NCBI GenBank assembly: GCA_943788695.1
Contig: CALSRG010000001.1
Location: 682,001 to 746,000 of the forward strand
Source of the DNA: an uncultured Flavobacteriaceae bacterium
GTDB taxonomy: Bacteria > Bacteroidota > Bacteroidia > Flavobacteriales > Flavobacteriaceae
Direction of reading: 5' to 3'
DNA: 64,000 bases
Below are positions 1 through 8,596 of the stretch, in pieces. Every line of letters starts with the position of its first letter. The first letter of the stretch is position 1. The notes below the pieces were generated by a model that was not told where the DNA came from, made no database searches, and worked only from the letters and a program-made list of their open reading frames with translations. A program made the position numbers and the translations under genes.

Positions 1-1
1 A

Positions 2-1918
2 GGTGCTGGGATTGGTTACACAGGTCTTCGCATAAGAGGGGTGAGTGCCCAATCGACAAATATCACCATCAATGGGATTCCCTATAATGACGCAGAATCT
101 CTCAGTACTTATTGGGTAAATTTGCCCGATTTTTCCTCTTCTGTAGAGCAGCTGCAAGTGCAACGTGGCGTAGGAACATCAACCCTTGGTGCTGGTGCTT
201 TTGGTGCAAGTATTGCCATCCAAACTGAAGACGCCACCGAAGGTGCTTTCGCCGAAATGTCTCATAGTGTTGGAAGTTTTAACACCTTCAAGCATACACT
301 CAAATTTTCTACAGGATTAATCAATGACCGTTTATCCTTTTCTGGAAGAGCTTCCAAAATAATTTCTGATGGTTATATTGATCGCGCCAGCTCCGATTTG
401 AAATCATACTTTGTTCAAGGTACGTATCAAACCGATCAGAGCTTGTTGAAAGCCATTGCCTTTGGGGGACAAGAGCGCACTTACCAAGCATGGTATGGTA
501 TTGACCCAGATACTTATGCAGCTTCTCCAACTTTCAACTATGCTGGCATTTACAGCGATGCAGATGGAAATATTCAGTTCTATGAGGATCAGGTGGACAA
601 TTACCAACAAGACCATCACCAATTGCATTGGCAAAAGCGATGGAGCTCATTATGGTCTACACAGGTCAGTTTGAATTATACCCATGGTAAAGGGTATTAT
701 GAGGAATTTAGGGAGGATGACGTTTTGACAAATTATGCCCTGTCCAGTAGTCTGACAAATACTAGCGATGTGGTGCGACGTCGTTGGCTGGACAATGATT
801 TTTATGTGGTCAGCGCCTCAGCAAGCCGGCAAAAACAAAACAATGAATGGCTGTTAGGGTTGTTCTACAGCAGTTATATTGGCGATCATTTTGGTGAAAT
901 CATTTGGGCGGCCATGGCCGAAAATGGCTATCCTGGTCAACAGTATTATTTTGGTCTAGGCAAAAAAAACGAGTTTAGCAGTTACGCAAAATTGACCAAA
1001 AACTTAGGTGCAGATTGGCAACTCTATGCCGATGCTCAGTGGCGTAGGGTAGATTATAACACAACGGGTTTGAATTCAGACCGATTACCATTTGAAGTGG
1101 ATGTCAATTATAACTTTTTTAATCCTAAAGTGGGGGCAACCTACAAGCTTAATAATAAGCATGGTTTTTATGGGTCAGTAGCCCGAGCCAATCGCGAGCC
1201 GGCGCGGTCAGATTTTGAAAACAACCCAGATGTGAAACCCGAAACTTTGACTGATTTTGAGTTGGGATGGCGCTTCGATAATAAACGGTCCAAAATTGAT
1301 TTGAATGCTTTTTATATGGCCTATGACGAGCAATTGGTTCTGACTGGAAACATCGATAATAATGGCACCCCGATTAGAGATAATAGTGGCAAAAGTTACA
1401 GGGCAGGCATTGAATTATCGTCAAGAACTGATTTGACAAATAAGCTTATGATGTTTGCCAATTTGAGCTGGAGTTCCAATCAAACAGAACAAACCATTTC
1501 ATCGTTTAATGGTGAACTGACCAACTTCGGGAAGCGTGATTTGACCTTTTCGCCAGAATGGGTAGGAAGCAATCGTTTGAGCTTTAGAGCCTCAGAAAAA
1601 TTGGAATTAAACTGGTACACAAAATGGGTAAGCGACCAATATATGAGTGATATCAATGCGCCGATTTCGAGGCTTGATGGTTACTTACTGAATGACTTTG
1701 GGGCGAGTTTTATTTGTCAGCCAAAAGCTATTTTAACCAGTATACGGTTTGATCTTATGGTCAATAATATTTTGAATGTCGATTACATTTCTAATGGTTA
1801 TTATTATTCCTATGATGATGATTTTTCAAATCCGGGAATGATTCAAACCGTAGAAGGTATAGGCTATTATCCCCAGGCAGGAACTAATGTCTTGGCTGGA
1901 GTGACCCTCAGATTTTAA
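2..1918 (+). CDS. TonB-dependent outer-membrane receptor (5' end cut by window edge)
   Basis: Outer-membrane receptor that imports a bound ligand using TonB energy. The reading frame is already open at base 2: the codons before the first usable start (GTG at 41) encode GAGIGYTGLRIRG, the conserved plug-domain stretch that precedes the VSAQSTNITINGIPYND segment, so signal peptide, TonB box and early plug lie outside the window. The remaining ~639 residues are aromatic-rich alternating beta strands of a 22-strand barrel, with the NPDVKPETLTDFELGW motif typical of siderophore/vitamin-type receptors, and end in GVTLRF with a terminal Phe as expected for an outer-membrane barrel. No SusD follows; the next gene is convergent and overlaps its 3' end by 4 nt. 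It is therefore more likely a cobalamin, siderophore or metal-type receptor than a SusC, but the substrate cannot be read from this part. Confidence 0.9.
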   Translation, partial: GAGIGYTGLRIRGVSAQSTNITINGIPYNDAESLSTYWVNLPDFSSSVEQLQVQRGVGTSTLGAGAFGASIAIQTEDATEGAFAEMSHSVGSFNTFKHTLKFSTGLINDRLSFSGRASKIISDGYIDRASSDLKSYFVQGTYQTDQSLLKAIAFGGQERTYQAWYGIDPDTYAASPTFNYAGIYSDADGNIQFYEDQVDNYQQDHHQLHWQKRWSSLWSTQVSLNYTHGKGYYEEFREDDVLTNYALSSSLTNTSDVVRRRWLDNDFYVVSASASRQKQNNEWLLGLFYSSYIGDHFGEIIWAAMAENGYPGQQYYFGLGKKNEFSSYAKLTKNLGADWQLYADAQWRRVDYNTTGLNSDRLPFEVDVNYNFFNPKVGATYKLNNKHGFYGSVARANREPARSDFENNPDVKPETLTDFELGWRFDNKRSKIDLNAFYMAYDEQLVLTGNIDNNGTPIRDNSGKSYRAGIELSSRTDLTNKLMMFANLSWSSNQTEQTISSFNGELTNFGKRDLTFSPEWVGSNRLSFRASEKLELNWYTKWVSDQYMSDINAPISRLDGYLLNDFGASFICQPKAILTSIRFDLMVNNILNVDYISNGYYYSYDDDFSNPGMIQTVEGIGYYPQAGTNVLAGVTLRF

Positions 1919-2352
1919 TTTGAAATGTAGAGTGTGTTTCCTGATTGCGTCACTGGGTAACTTTTTAGCGCACAGCTAAGACTGGGATTTTGCATAGGCT
2001 GCCCAGTGAATAGACTATAAGAATTACCGTCGTCACAGCCACATACCCCAACCACGCCGTCAACAGTTAGTGTACCACAACTGTTAGGAATGTGATTTGG
2101 ATCGGCTGCATCCCAAGCCAAATAACCTATCCCTGCGTTGATGACAATCAATCCTGAATTGGCGGCACTCGGAACAAAAACGGCATTACTGGTAAACAGC
2201 AAGGCGCTATATTGCGGTAAATTCATGTTTACAACCTCATTAACGCCAATGTTAAGAAGGTAATTACAATTGGGATTGAGAACATCTTTTTTCTTACAGC
2301 CTATTGCCAATAAGACAAAAACTAATAATTGTGACAATCGAAAAAATTTCAT
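1915..2352 (-). CDS. Small lipoprotein with a degenerate Rieske-like fold
   Basis: Predicted 145-residue lipoprotein: the N-terminus has a hydrophobic stretch ending in LLAIGC with lysines after the Cys, a lipobox. The C-terminal half follows the layout of a Rieske [2Fe-2S] domain: a CGTL corner near residue 92, a second corner CGCDDGNSYSLFTG, and the closing ALKSYPVTQSGNTLYISN strand pair that resembles the Rieske L-x-x-Y-x-V-x-x-x-G-x-L-x-I ending. The two His ligands (C-x-H and C-x2-H) are absent, so a normal Rieske cluster is unlikely. Small lipoproteins of this kind occur in Flavobacteria; their function is not known to me. It is convergent with, and overlaps by 4 nt, the upstream receptor gene. 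Fold assignment is inference from pattern only. Confidence 0.75.
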   Translation of the reverse strand: MKFFRLSQLLVFVLLAIGCKKKDVLNPNCNYLLNIGVNEVVNMNLPQYSALLFTSNAVFVPSAANSGLIVINAGIGYLAWDAADPNHIPNSCGTLTVDGVVGVCGCDDGNSYSLFTGQPMQNPSLSCALKSYPVTQSGNTLYISN

Positions 2353-2408
2353 CTTTGTGACTTAATGGTCTAAAATTACACTAAAAAGTGTAGAATCATA
2401 TTTTTTTA

Positions 2409-2416
2409 TAACTTTG
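2409..2416 (+). promoter_or_regulatory. Putative -7 box of the greA promoter
   Basis: TAACTTTG matches the Bacteroidetes -7 consensus TAnnTTTG exactly. It lies 153 nt before greA and directly in front of an 8-bp hairpin. No clear -33 TTTG is visible at 19-20 nt upstream. Confidence 0.45.
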
Positions 2417-2421
2417 CACTT

Positions 2422-2445
2422 AATCTCGTGATAACGAGATTTTTC
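2422..2445 (+). terminator. Terminator-like hairpin in the greA leader (possible attenuator)
   Basis: AATCTCGT (2422-2429), loop GATA, ACGAGATT (2434-2441) forms a perfect 8-bp stem followed at once by a T run ending at 2445. It begins only 6 nt after the putative -7 box, so the nascent greA transcript would start with it. It may act as an early terminator, a 5' stabilising hairpin, or neither. Confidence 0.45.
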
Positions 2446-2569
2446 TATTTATAAAGAGAAAACAAAAACCATTTCAATAACCCCAGCTTAACCGCGTCCT
2501 GAAATAACATTTTGTGTGTTTTTTAATTGAGGTGTTTTTTAAGGAGGCTTGTGGAAAAATATTTAAAAT

Positions 2570-3043
2570 ATGAGTCAAGTATCATACTATACCGAAGACG
2601 GTTTAAAAAAACTTCGTACCGAATTGGCGCAATTAAAAGATGTTGAACGCCCAAAGGCGTCGCTTGCTATTGCTGAAGCTCGTGATAAAGGTGATTTGAG
2701 CGAAAATGCAGAATACGACGCAGCCAAAGAAGCACAGGGAATGTTAGAGTTACGCATTGCCCGTCTTGAAGAGGCTCTTTCTGGAGCACGATTGATTGAT
2801 GAATCTCAACTAGACAATTCTAAAGTGTTGATTTTGTCACGCGTTAAAATAAAAAACCAGGCCAACGGTATGGAAATGAATTACACATTGGTAGCAGAAA
2901 GTGAAGCAGACTTGGCTTCAGGAAAAATTTCTGTAAACTCACCAATCGGTAAAGGGTTGCTTGGGAAGTCTGTTGGTGAGATCGCTCAAGTGCAAGTGCC
3001 AAATGGCGTGGTCAATTTTGAAATTTTAGAAATTACAAGATAA
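2570..3043 (+). CDS. greA: Transcription elongation factor GreA
   Basis: Rescues backtracked RNA polymerase by stimulating cleavage of the nascent RNA through the secondary channel. At 157 residues it has the standard length. The N-terminal coiled coil carries the GreA signature: YYTEDGLKKLRTELAQLK at the start, and EARDKGDLSENAEYDAAKEAQ near residues 36-56 with the acidic tip residues (D41/E44-type) needed for cleavage. The C-terminal FKBP-like domain ends with SPIGKGLLGKSVGEIAQVQVPNG. The start ATG is 2 nt-spaced from the next gene's promoter-free junction: the HIT gene follows after 2 nt, so the two are co-transcribed. A hairpin in the long leader may modulate expression. Confidence 0.97.
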   Translation: MSQVSYYTEDGLKKLRTELAQLKDVERPKASLAIAEARDKGDLSENAEYDAAKEAQGMLELRIARLEEALSGARLIDESQLDNSKVLILSRVKIKNQANGMEMNYTLVAESEADLASGKISVNSPIGKGLLGKSVGEIAQVQVPNGVVNFEILEITR

Positions 3044-3045
3044 GA

Positions 3046-3450
3046 ATGGCGTCGATTTTTTCTCAAATCATTTCTGGTGATATTCCTTGCTATAAAGTAG
3101 CTGAAAATCCTTATTGCATTGCTTTTCTAGACATCAACCCAAATACTAATGGCCATACCTTATGTGTGCCTAAACTAGAGGTGGATAAATTCTATCACAT
3201 GGATACTAAGCATTATCAAGAATTGATGAGGTTTTCGAAAATCATTGCTATGGCTTTAGAAAAGGCCATACCATGTAAACGGGTAGGACTAACTATTATT
3301 GGACTCGAAGTGTCTCATACTCATGTTCACTTGCTACCCCTAGTCGATATGACCGCTACGGATTTTTCAAAAAAAATCCCAACGCCAACGGTTGACGAAT
3401 TTAAAGAGACTGCAGTGCGTATTTCTAGTTTTATACCAGATTCAATCTGA
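3046..3450 (+). CDS. HIT-family nucleotide hydrolase (Hint-like)
   Basis: Histidine-triad protein of 134 residues; the family hydrolyses purine nucleoside phosphoramidates and similar adenylated substrates in the cytoplasm. The opening SIFSQIISGDIPCYKVAE and the block PNTNGHTLCVPK are typical, and the catalytic triad motif H-x-H-x-H is seen as SHTHVHLLPL near residues 90-99. It starts 2 nt after greA, the usual pairing in Flavobacteria, so translation is probably coupled. Its 3' end overlaps the convergent histidine kinase gene by 20 nt. Physiological substrate unknown. Confidence 0.93.
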   Translation: MASIFSQIISGDIPCYKVAENPYCIAFLDINPNTNGHTLCVPKLEVDKFYHMDTKHYQELMRFSKIIAMALEKAIPCKRVGLTIIGLEVSHTHVHLLPLVDMTATDFSKKIPTPTVDEFKETAVRISSFIPDSI

Positions 3451-4609
3451 TGGAGAAGGTGGTTCCTACACCCAGCTCCGATTGATGAACCTTTATTTTA
3501 CCGTTGTGGTAATCTTCAATAATACGTTTGGCCAAAGACAAACCTAATCCCCAACCGCGACTTTTCCCAGTATGTCCAGCTTCAAATATTTTTAAAAAAT
3601 TATTTTTTGAAATACCTGTACCTTGATCTTTGATTAGAACTTCAACATCCTGTTGATCTTTTATAATTTCAATTTGAATCACACCCTGACCCTTCATGGC
3701 ATCAATACCATTCTTAATTAAGTTTTCAATGGTCCAGCCATAAAGCTGCGGGTTGATTTGAGCTATATGTTCTTCGGAATCTGATTTGAATTCAATAGAT
3801 ATGAGTGTCGATTGCCTTTTTTGATGATAATTAACGGCATCTCTTGTAATCGCTACAATATTAAGAGGACTCAATTTTGGCTTGGCACCAATTTGACTGA
3901 ACCGTTCTGTGATGGTTTTAAGGCGATCAATGTCTTGCGTCATATCATCTAAAGGTAAAGTGGCATCGTTGCGCGCTTTAAGCAACTCAATCCATCCCAT
4001 TAGAGCAGATAAAGGCGTGCCGATTTGGTGAGCAGTCTCCTTGGCCATTCCTGTCCAAAGTTTATTTTGTTGTGCGATTTGTGCGCTGCGATTAAAGAAA
4101 AAAACCAGTGCTAAAAAAAGCAATACAATGAGCAGGAGTGCCAATGGGTAATATTGCAATTTGGCTAAAATGGGTGCATTTCCATAATAAATGGTTTGAA
4201 CCACTTGGCCTTCAGATAGCACCTCAATGGGTTGGTTTTCCTTTTTGAAAGTCTCGATCAAGTTTTGAATTCTAGAATCGTTTTCTATCAAATTTTCTGG
4301 TAAGTTATTGGTGCTTACGGTGCCTTCTGAATCAACCACAATCATAGGTGTGGTTTTGTTGCTGGTCATGATTGAAAGAACCAAGTCAAGATCTTTGTTA
4401 TCGTCTAATGCCGAGTCAATAAGCTCTCTATATGCATTAGCCCAAATGGTCATTTTGGCTGTTTCTTCGGCCTTAAAATTTTTGAAAAACACGTTGGTGT
4501 TCCATAAAATTAAAACCACTAGACTCATAGAGATTGTAGTCAGAATCCAACGCCATTTTCTGTTGTATGTAATCAAAATGCTATCTATTATTGGAACAAT
4601 ATACATCAA
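3431..4609 (-). CDS. Membrane sensor histidine kinase (orphan)
   Basis: Sensor kinase of 392 residues. A first membrane segment lies at about 20-42, a second at about 153-172, with an extracytoplasmic sensor region of ~110 residues between. The phospho-acceptor block is AKETAHQIGTPLSALMGW with His194; the H-box is the variant HQIGTPL often seen in Bacteroidota. The N box (ENLIKNGIDAMKG), G1 (DQGTGISKNN), and G2 (GWGLGLSLAKRI) of the ATPase domain are complete, so it should be active. No response regulator is adjacent, so its partner is encoded elsewhere. Divergent from the flavin reductase gene; no promoter is obvious on this strand. The signal sensed is unknown. Confidence 0.92.
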   Translation of the reverse strand: MMYIVPIIDSILITYNRKWRWILTTISMSLVVLILWNTNVFFKNFKAEETAKMTIWANAYRELIDSALDDNKDLDLVLSIMTSNKTTPMIVVDSEGTVSTNNLPENLIENDSRIQNLIETFKKENQPIEVLSEGQVVQTIYYGNAPILAKLQYYPLALLLIVLLFLALVFFFNRSAQIAQQNKLWTGMAKETAHQIGTPLSALMGWIELLKARNDATLPLDDMTQDIDRLKTITERFSQIGAKPKLSPLNIVAITRDAVNYHQKRQSTLISIEFKSDSEEHIAQINPQLYGWTIENLIKNGIDAMKGQGVIQIEIIKDQQDVEVLIKDQGTGISKNNFLKIFEAGHTGKSRGWGLGLSLAKRIIEDYHNGKIKVHQSELGVGTTFSIRLNLV

Positions 4610-4659
4610 AATACTTGCTTTTCGAATTTCATTTATCGTTACAGGCAGTTCTATTTTAC

Positions 4660-4667
4660 TAAATTTG
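4660..4667 (+). promoter_or_regulatory. Putative -7 box for the flavin reductase gene
   Basis: TAAATTTG is an exact TAnnTTTG match, 33 nt before the ATG at 4700, in the gap between divergent genes. No convincing -33 element is visible. Confidence 0.5.
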
Positions 4668-4699
4668 TAGCCATAACATCAGCCAATACAACCAATACG

Positions 4700-5569
4700 A
4701 TGACTTCTTTTTTGACCAAAGACCTGAACACACAGCAAATGCAAGATATTTTGCAAAACAGTATTGGCCCACGCCCAATTGCAATGGCCAGTACTATTGA
4801 CACTGAAGGTCGTCCAAACTTGTCCCCCTTCAGTTATTTCAATGTATTCAGTGCCAATCCTCCAATATTGGTGTTTTCACCAGCAAGACGTGTAAGAGAC
4901 AATACCGTTAAGCACACCTTGGAAAATATACAAGAAGTAGCTGAGGTTGTCATTAACGTAGTAAATTATGACATGATTCACCAAGTTTCTTTGAGCAGCA
5001 CTGAGTATGCCAAAGGGGTTAATGAATTTCTAAAGGCAGGATTTGATATGTTGACTTCCGATGAGGTGAAACCTTTTCGGTTAAAACAATCTCCCGCTCA
5101 ATTTGAATGTAAAGTTATTGATATTGTGTCTCTTGGTTCAGACGGTGGCGCAGGAAATTTGGTTATTTGTGAAGTGCTTAAAGCCCATATTTCTGATAAT
5201 GTTCTTGATTCGGATGGTCGAATTGATCCTTTTAAAATGGATTTGGTAGCTCGTGCGGGAGGTAGTTATTATTCTCGGGCTAAAAGCGGATTCTTTGAAA
5301 TCCCTAAGCCCATTTCAACGTGTGGTATTGGTGTTGATGCCCTACCAGAATCTGTTAAAGAAAGTTCTATTTTTACAGGAAACGATTTGGGTAAATTGGC
5401 CAATATCACTAATTTGCCATCAAAGGAATCGATTGATCGATTTGTGGAAGATCAACGCCAACAAGGTTTAGATATTTTGCAAATGGATCAAACAGAAAAA
5501 CAACATAAAGCCAAGACATTTCTAGATCATAACGATGTAGAAAATGCATGGTTTATTTTATTATCATAA
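4700..5569 (+). CDS. Flavin reductase family protein (FMN-binding split barrel)
   Basis: Predicted FMN-binding oxidoreductase of 289 residues. The first ~190 residues form the split-barrel flavin reductase domain: IGPRPIAMASTIDTEGRPNL, SPFSYFNVFSANPPILVFSP and the VVINVVNYDM strand match the family that binds FMN at a dimer interface. The C-terminal ~90 residues (SKESIDRFVEDQRQQGLD and onward) are helical and outside the core fold. Proteins of this length are common in Flavobacteria, usually annotated only as flavin reductase; substrate is not known. The DUF3127 gene follows after 9 nt, suggesting an operon of this gene, the DUF3127 gene and the fatty acid transporter. Confidence 0.88.
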   Translation: MTSFLTKDLNTQQMQDILQNSIGPRPIAMASTIDTEGRPNLSPFSYFNVFSANPPILVFSPARRVRDNTVKHTLENIQEVAEVVINVVNYDMIHQVSLSSTEYAKGVNEFLKAGFDMLTSDEVKPFRLKQSPAQFECKVIDIVSLGSDGGAGNLVICEVLKAHISDNVLDSDGRIDPFKMDLVARAGGSYYSRAKSGFFEIPKPISTCGIGVDALPESVKESSIFTGNDLGKLANITNLPSKESIDRFVEDQRQQGLDILQMDQTEKQHKAKTFLDHNDVENAWFILLS

Positions 5570-5578
5570 CAAAAACAT

Positions 5579-5959
5579 ATGGAAGTTCAAGGAAAAATTA
5601 AACGACTAAGTGACACACAAACTTTAGGCAGTGGAGGTTTTAGAAAGCGTGAAGTGGTTGTCACTACAGAAGAACAATATCCTCAGCATTTAGCAATTGA
5701 GTTCGTTCAAGATAAAACAGAATTGCTCAACAACTATCGTGAAGGACAAAGTGTTAAAGTTAGTATTAACCTTAGAGGTCGCGAATGGGTTAGCCCTCAG
5801 GGTGAAACAAAATACTTTAACTCCATTCAAGGATGGCGGATTGAGGCTTTGGAATCAGCTCCTCAAGGGGGGTCTGATTTACCTCCTGTGCCACCAGCAG
5901 CTGCGTTTCAACCTATGGATGAAATGAATGATGAAGAGCAAGACGACTTGCCATTCTAG
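5579..5959 (+). CDS. DUF3127 protein (OB-fold-like)
   Basis: Conserved Bacteroidota protein of 126 residues, recognised as DUF3127 from MEVQGKIKRLSDTQTLGSGG, FRKREVVVTTEEQYPQHLAI and the FNSIQGWRIE strand. The pattern (beta-rich ~95-residue core, then a Pro-rich linker and an acidic tail EMNDEEQDDLPF) looks much like a small single-stranded-DNA-binding protein: the acidic DDLPF ending mimics the SSB tail that recruits repair proteins. That resemblance is an inference; no function is established to my knowledge. Spaced 9 nt after the flavin reductase and 3 nt before the transporter. Confidence 0.85.
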   Translation: MEVQGKIKRLSDTQTLGSGGFRKREVVVTTEEQYPQHLAIEFVQDKTELLNNYREGQSVKVSINLRGREWVSPQGETKYFNSIQGWRIEALESAPQGGSDLPPVPPAAAFQPMDEMNDEEQDDLPF

Positions 5960-5962
5960 AAC

Positions 5963-7330
5963 ATGATGATCACCAGGCACATTACTGCCTTTTATCAACG
6001 GTATTTTCCGTCACCATTTACCATTGCTATTCTTTTGACATTGGTCACTATGATGTTGGCTTTTGTTGCAGGTGAAGACAAAAGTTGGTTTGGTGTAGTT
6101 TCAATATTTTCTTATTGGGAGCAAGGCATTTGGAACAACGATCTTTTGGTCTTTGCTTATCAAATGATGCTCATTTTGGTGCTCGGTCATGTATTGGTGC
6201 TCAGTTCGCCTATGCAGGCTGTCATTAGAATGCTCACTAAGTATGCGACGACAACACAAAACGCTGTTGTTTTGGTCAGTGTCACGACCATGTTGGTAGC
6301 TTTTTTTAATTGGGGCTTAGGCCTTATTTATGGCGCCATCTTGGCGCGACAAATTGGTGAACACTTGCAACGTTCTGGAAGGTCCTTTAACTATCCACTT
6401 ATCGGTGCGGCTGGTTATTCGGGATTGATGGTTTGGCATGGTGGTATCAGTGGATCTGCACCGATTAAAGTTGCTGAATCGGATCATTTGTTAAGTTTGA
6501 TGAGTGGGGTCATGTCTTCAGACCATATACTTCGACTGCCACAAAGTATTAATTTTGATCAAACTATTTTCAGTACAGGTAATTTGCTCATTTTCTTAAC
6601 AGTTCTGATCGTTATTCCTTTTACGCTAAACCGTTTGGCGAAATATGCCCCCTCCACAAAAGTATATTTCAATTTCGAAGAAAAACAAATTGACAAACCC
6701 GATGAGGATGGTAATAAGCTAGATCGTTCTCGGCTATTGTCTTTTGGTTTTGGTTCAATCATTTTGATCGCCTTTTGGATGCAATATGGGAGCGCTCTTA
6801 GGACGCTTCAGATCACGCCAAATATGCTCAATTTTTTTATGCTTGGTCTAGCGTTAATACTGCATAGGAATTTTTCATCTTTCGGAGCTGCGACTTCAAA
6901 AGCCATTGTCGGTACTTCGGGTATTTTGATCCAATTCCCATTGTATTTTGGGATTATGGGTATTATGAAAAGTGCTGGATTGGTGGTCTTCTTTTCTGAT
7001 TTCTTTGTAAGTATTTCTACTGCAATAACACTACCTATTTTTACATTTTTCAGTGCTGGATTGGTCAATATATTTGTTCCAAGTGGTGGTGGTCAATGGG
7101 CCATTCAGGGGCCTATTATCATAGAGTCGGCGCAACAGCTTGGCGTTCCACTGCCTAAAATGGTTTTGGCATTGGCCTATGGCGATCAAATAACGAACAT
7201 GCTTCAACCTTTTTGGGCTCTTCCATTGCTTGGTATTACTCAAATCAAAGCTAAAGACTTGCTGCCCTGTACTTTAATTATGATGATTGTCGGTGCGGTT
7301 ATTTTTATATTAGGTTTGTTGGTCATCTGA
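5963..7330 (+). CDS. atoE: Short-chain fatty acid transporter, AtoE family
   Basis: Inner-membrane carrier of 455 residues with about 11-12 hydrophobic segments, likely for butyrate/acetoacetate-type short-chain fatty acids. Family blocks seen: ITAFYQRYFPSPFTIAILLT at the N-terminus, FAYQMMLILVLGHVL, FFNWGLGLIYGAILAR, the LIGAAGYSGLMVWHGGISGS stretch, and near the C-terminus NIFVPSGGGQWAIQGPI, the strongest AtoE signature. Starts 3 nt after the DUF3127 stop; ATGATG offers two starts at 5963 and 5966. The substrate is inferred from the family; no acetoacetate-degradation genes lie nearby. Confidence 0.9.
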   Translation: MMITRHITAFYQRYFPSPFTIAILLTLVTMMLAFVAGEDKSWFGVVSIFSYWEQGIWNNDLLVFAYQMMLILVLGHVLVLSSPMQAVIRMLTKYATTTQNAVVLVSVTTMLVAFFNWGLGLIYGAILARQIGEHLQRSGRSFNYPLIGAAGYSGLMVWHGGISGSAPIKVAESDHLLSLMSGVMSSDHILRLPQSINFDQTIFSTGNLLIFLTVLIVIPFTLNRLAKYAPSTKVYFNFEEKQIDKPDEDGNKLDRSRLLSFGFGSIILIAFWMQYGSALRTLQITPNMLNFFMLGLALILHRNFSSFGAATSKAIVGTSGILIQFPLYFGIMGIMKSAGLVVFFSDFFVSISTAITLPIFTFFSAGLVNIFVPSGGGQWAIQGPIIIESAQQLGVPLPKMVLALAYGDQITNMLQPFWALPLLGITQIKAKDLLPCTLIMMIVGAVIFILGLLVI

Positions 7331-7349
7331 TCTATAAAGACGCCTTGTA

Positions 7350-7910
7350 TCACTGCAATTCTTTATACCTGAAACACGATTCGATATGATCATTCACCAT
7401 TCCTGTAGCTTGCATATGGGCATAAATCACTGTTGATCCAATAAATTTAAACCCATGCTTTTTTAATACTTTACTAATCTCATCACTCAAAGGCGTATTG
7501 GCTGGTAGATCTGTTTGCTTTGAAAAACGATTTTGAATAGGCTTGTGATTTACAAATGCCCATATAAAATCACTAAAACTCCCATAGGTTTTTCGGATGT
7601 CGATAAAGGCCTGAGCATTTGTAATAGCAGCCCTAATTTTGAGTTTGTTTCTAATGATCCCTGCATTGTTTTCCAGTTCTAAAATTTTATCTTGGTCATA
7701 CTGAGATATCTTTTCAAAATCAAACTGGTCAAAAGCAAGTCGAAATTGTTCTCGTTTTTTTAAAACCGTAATCCAGCTTAAACCGGCTTGAAAGGTTTCA
7801 AGTATTAAAAATTCAAAAAGCTGCTGATCGTCCCTCACGGGAACGCCCCATTCATGGTCGTGGTACGCTTCATAAATAGGGTCTCCTAAACACCATTCAC
7901 ATCGGTTCAT
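7350..7910 (-). CDS. tag: DNA-3-methyladenine glycosylase I
   Basis: Removes 3-methyladenine from alkylated DNA. At 186 residues it has the length of E. coli Tag, and all four zinc ligands of that enzyme are at the same numbers: Cys4, His17, His175 and Cys179. The substrate pocket blocks are also present: RCEWCLGDPIYEAYHDHEWG, LILETFQAGLSWITVLKKRE and the NRFSKQTDLPANTPLSDEIS region. It overlaps the 3' end of truB by 14 nt and is the last gene of the minus-strand ftsX-DUF3098-uppP-truB-tag run. Confidence 0.96.
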   Translation of the reverse strand: MNRCEWCLGDPIYEAYHDHEWGVPVRDDQQLFEFLILETFQAGLSWITVLKKREQFRLAFDQFDFEKISQYDQDKILELENNAGIIRNKLKIRAAITNAQAFIDIRKTYGSFSDFIWAFVNHKPIQNRFSKQTDLPANTPLSDEISKVLKKHGFKFIGSTVIYAHMQATGMVNDHIESCFRYKELQ

Positions 7911-8595
7911 TTGTTATAGATTTAAGAAGAGCGTCGAGTTGCCAAGCATTTCGGATATCAAAATTGCCAATTTTTGTGCGTCTTAAAGATGATAAGTGTC
8001 CACCATTGTTAAGTGCTCGACCAAAGTCAAAGGCTAAAGAGCGAATATAAGTACCTTTGCTGCAAACGATTTCAAATTGTATGTTTGGCATATCAATATT
8101 AGTTATGTCGAATTGGCTTACCGATACCAATCGGCTCGAAATGTCAACCTCCTCTCCAGCACGCGCATGCTCGTAAAGTCGTTTCCCGTCTTTCTTTATT
8201 GCAGAAAAAATAGGGGGCTTTTGATAAATATCGCCAATAAACCGAGAAACAGCATTGTTAATCGTGTCGTTCGAGATGGCTGAGGTGTCAAATCGTTGGT
8301 CAATCTCTGTTTCAAGATCGTATGATGGGGTTGTAGCTCCTAGCGTAATTGTACCTGTGTAGGTTTTGATCTGTCCTTGAATTGACGAAATCTCTTTTGT
8401 TTTTTTTCCAGTACACAAAATGAGAAGTCCTGTGGCTAATGGATCTAAGGTGCCCGCATGTCCTACTTTTAGTTTTTTGATATTAAAGGTTTTCCTTAGG
8501 TCGTATCTCACTTTATTAACGACTTGAAAAGATGTCCAATTCAATGGTTTGTCAATACAAATAACCAACCCCTCAAGGATCTGTTCTTTTGTCAT
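7897..8595 (-). CDS. truB: tRNA pseudouridine-55 synthase
   Basis: Converts U55 of the tRNA T-loop to pseudouridine. The start is placed at the ATG ending at 8593 (MTKEQILEGLVICIDKPLNW), 1 nt after the uppP stop; the longer frame from 8643 would add 16 residues read from inside uppP. Length is then 232 residues. The catalytic Asp lies in VGHAGTLDPLATGLL, and the family blocks GTITLGATTPSYDLET, YQKPPIFSAIKKDGKRLYEHAR and CSKGTYIRSLAFDFG are intact. A C-terminal PUA domain as in E. coli is absent or very short, as is common in Bacteroidota. Confidence 0.95.
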   Translation of the reverse strand: MTKEQILEGLVICIDKPLNWTSFQVVNKVRYDLRKTFNIKKLKVGHAGTLDPLATGLLILCTGKKTKEISSIQGQIKTYTGTITLGATTPSYDLETEIDQRFDTSAISNDTINNAVSRFIGDIYQKPPIFSAIKKDGKRLYEHARAGEEVDISSRLVSVSQFDITNIDMPNIQFEIVCSKGTYIRSLAFDFGRALNNGGHLSSLRRTKIGNFDIRNAWQLDALLKSITNEPM

Positions 8596-8596
8596 A

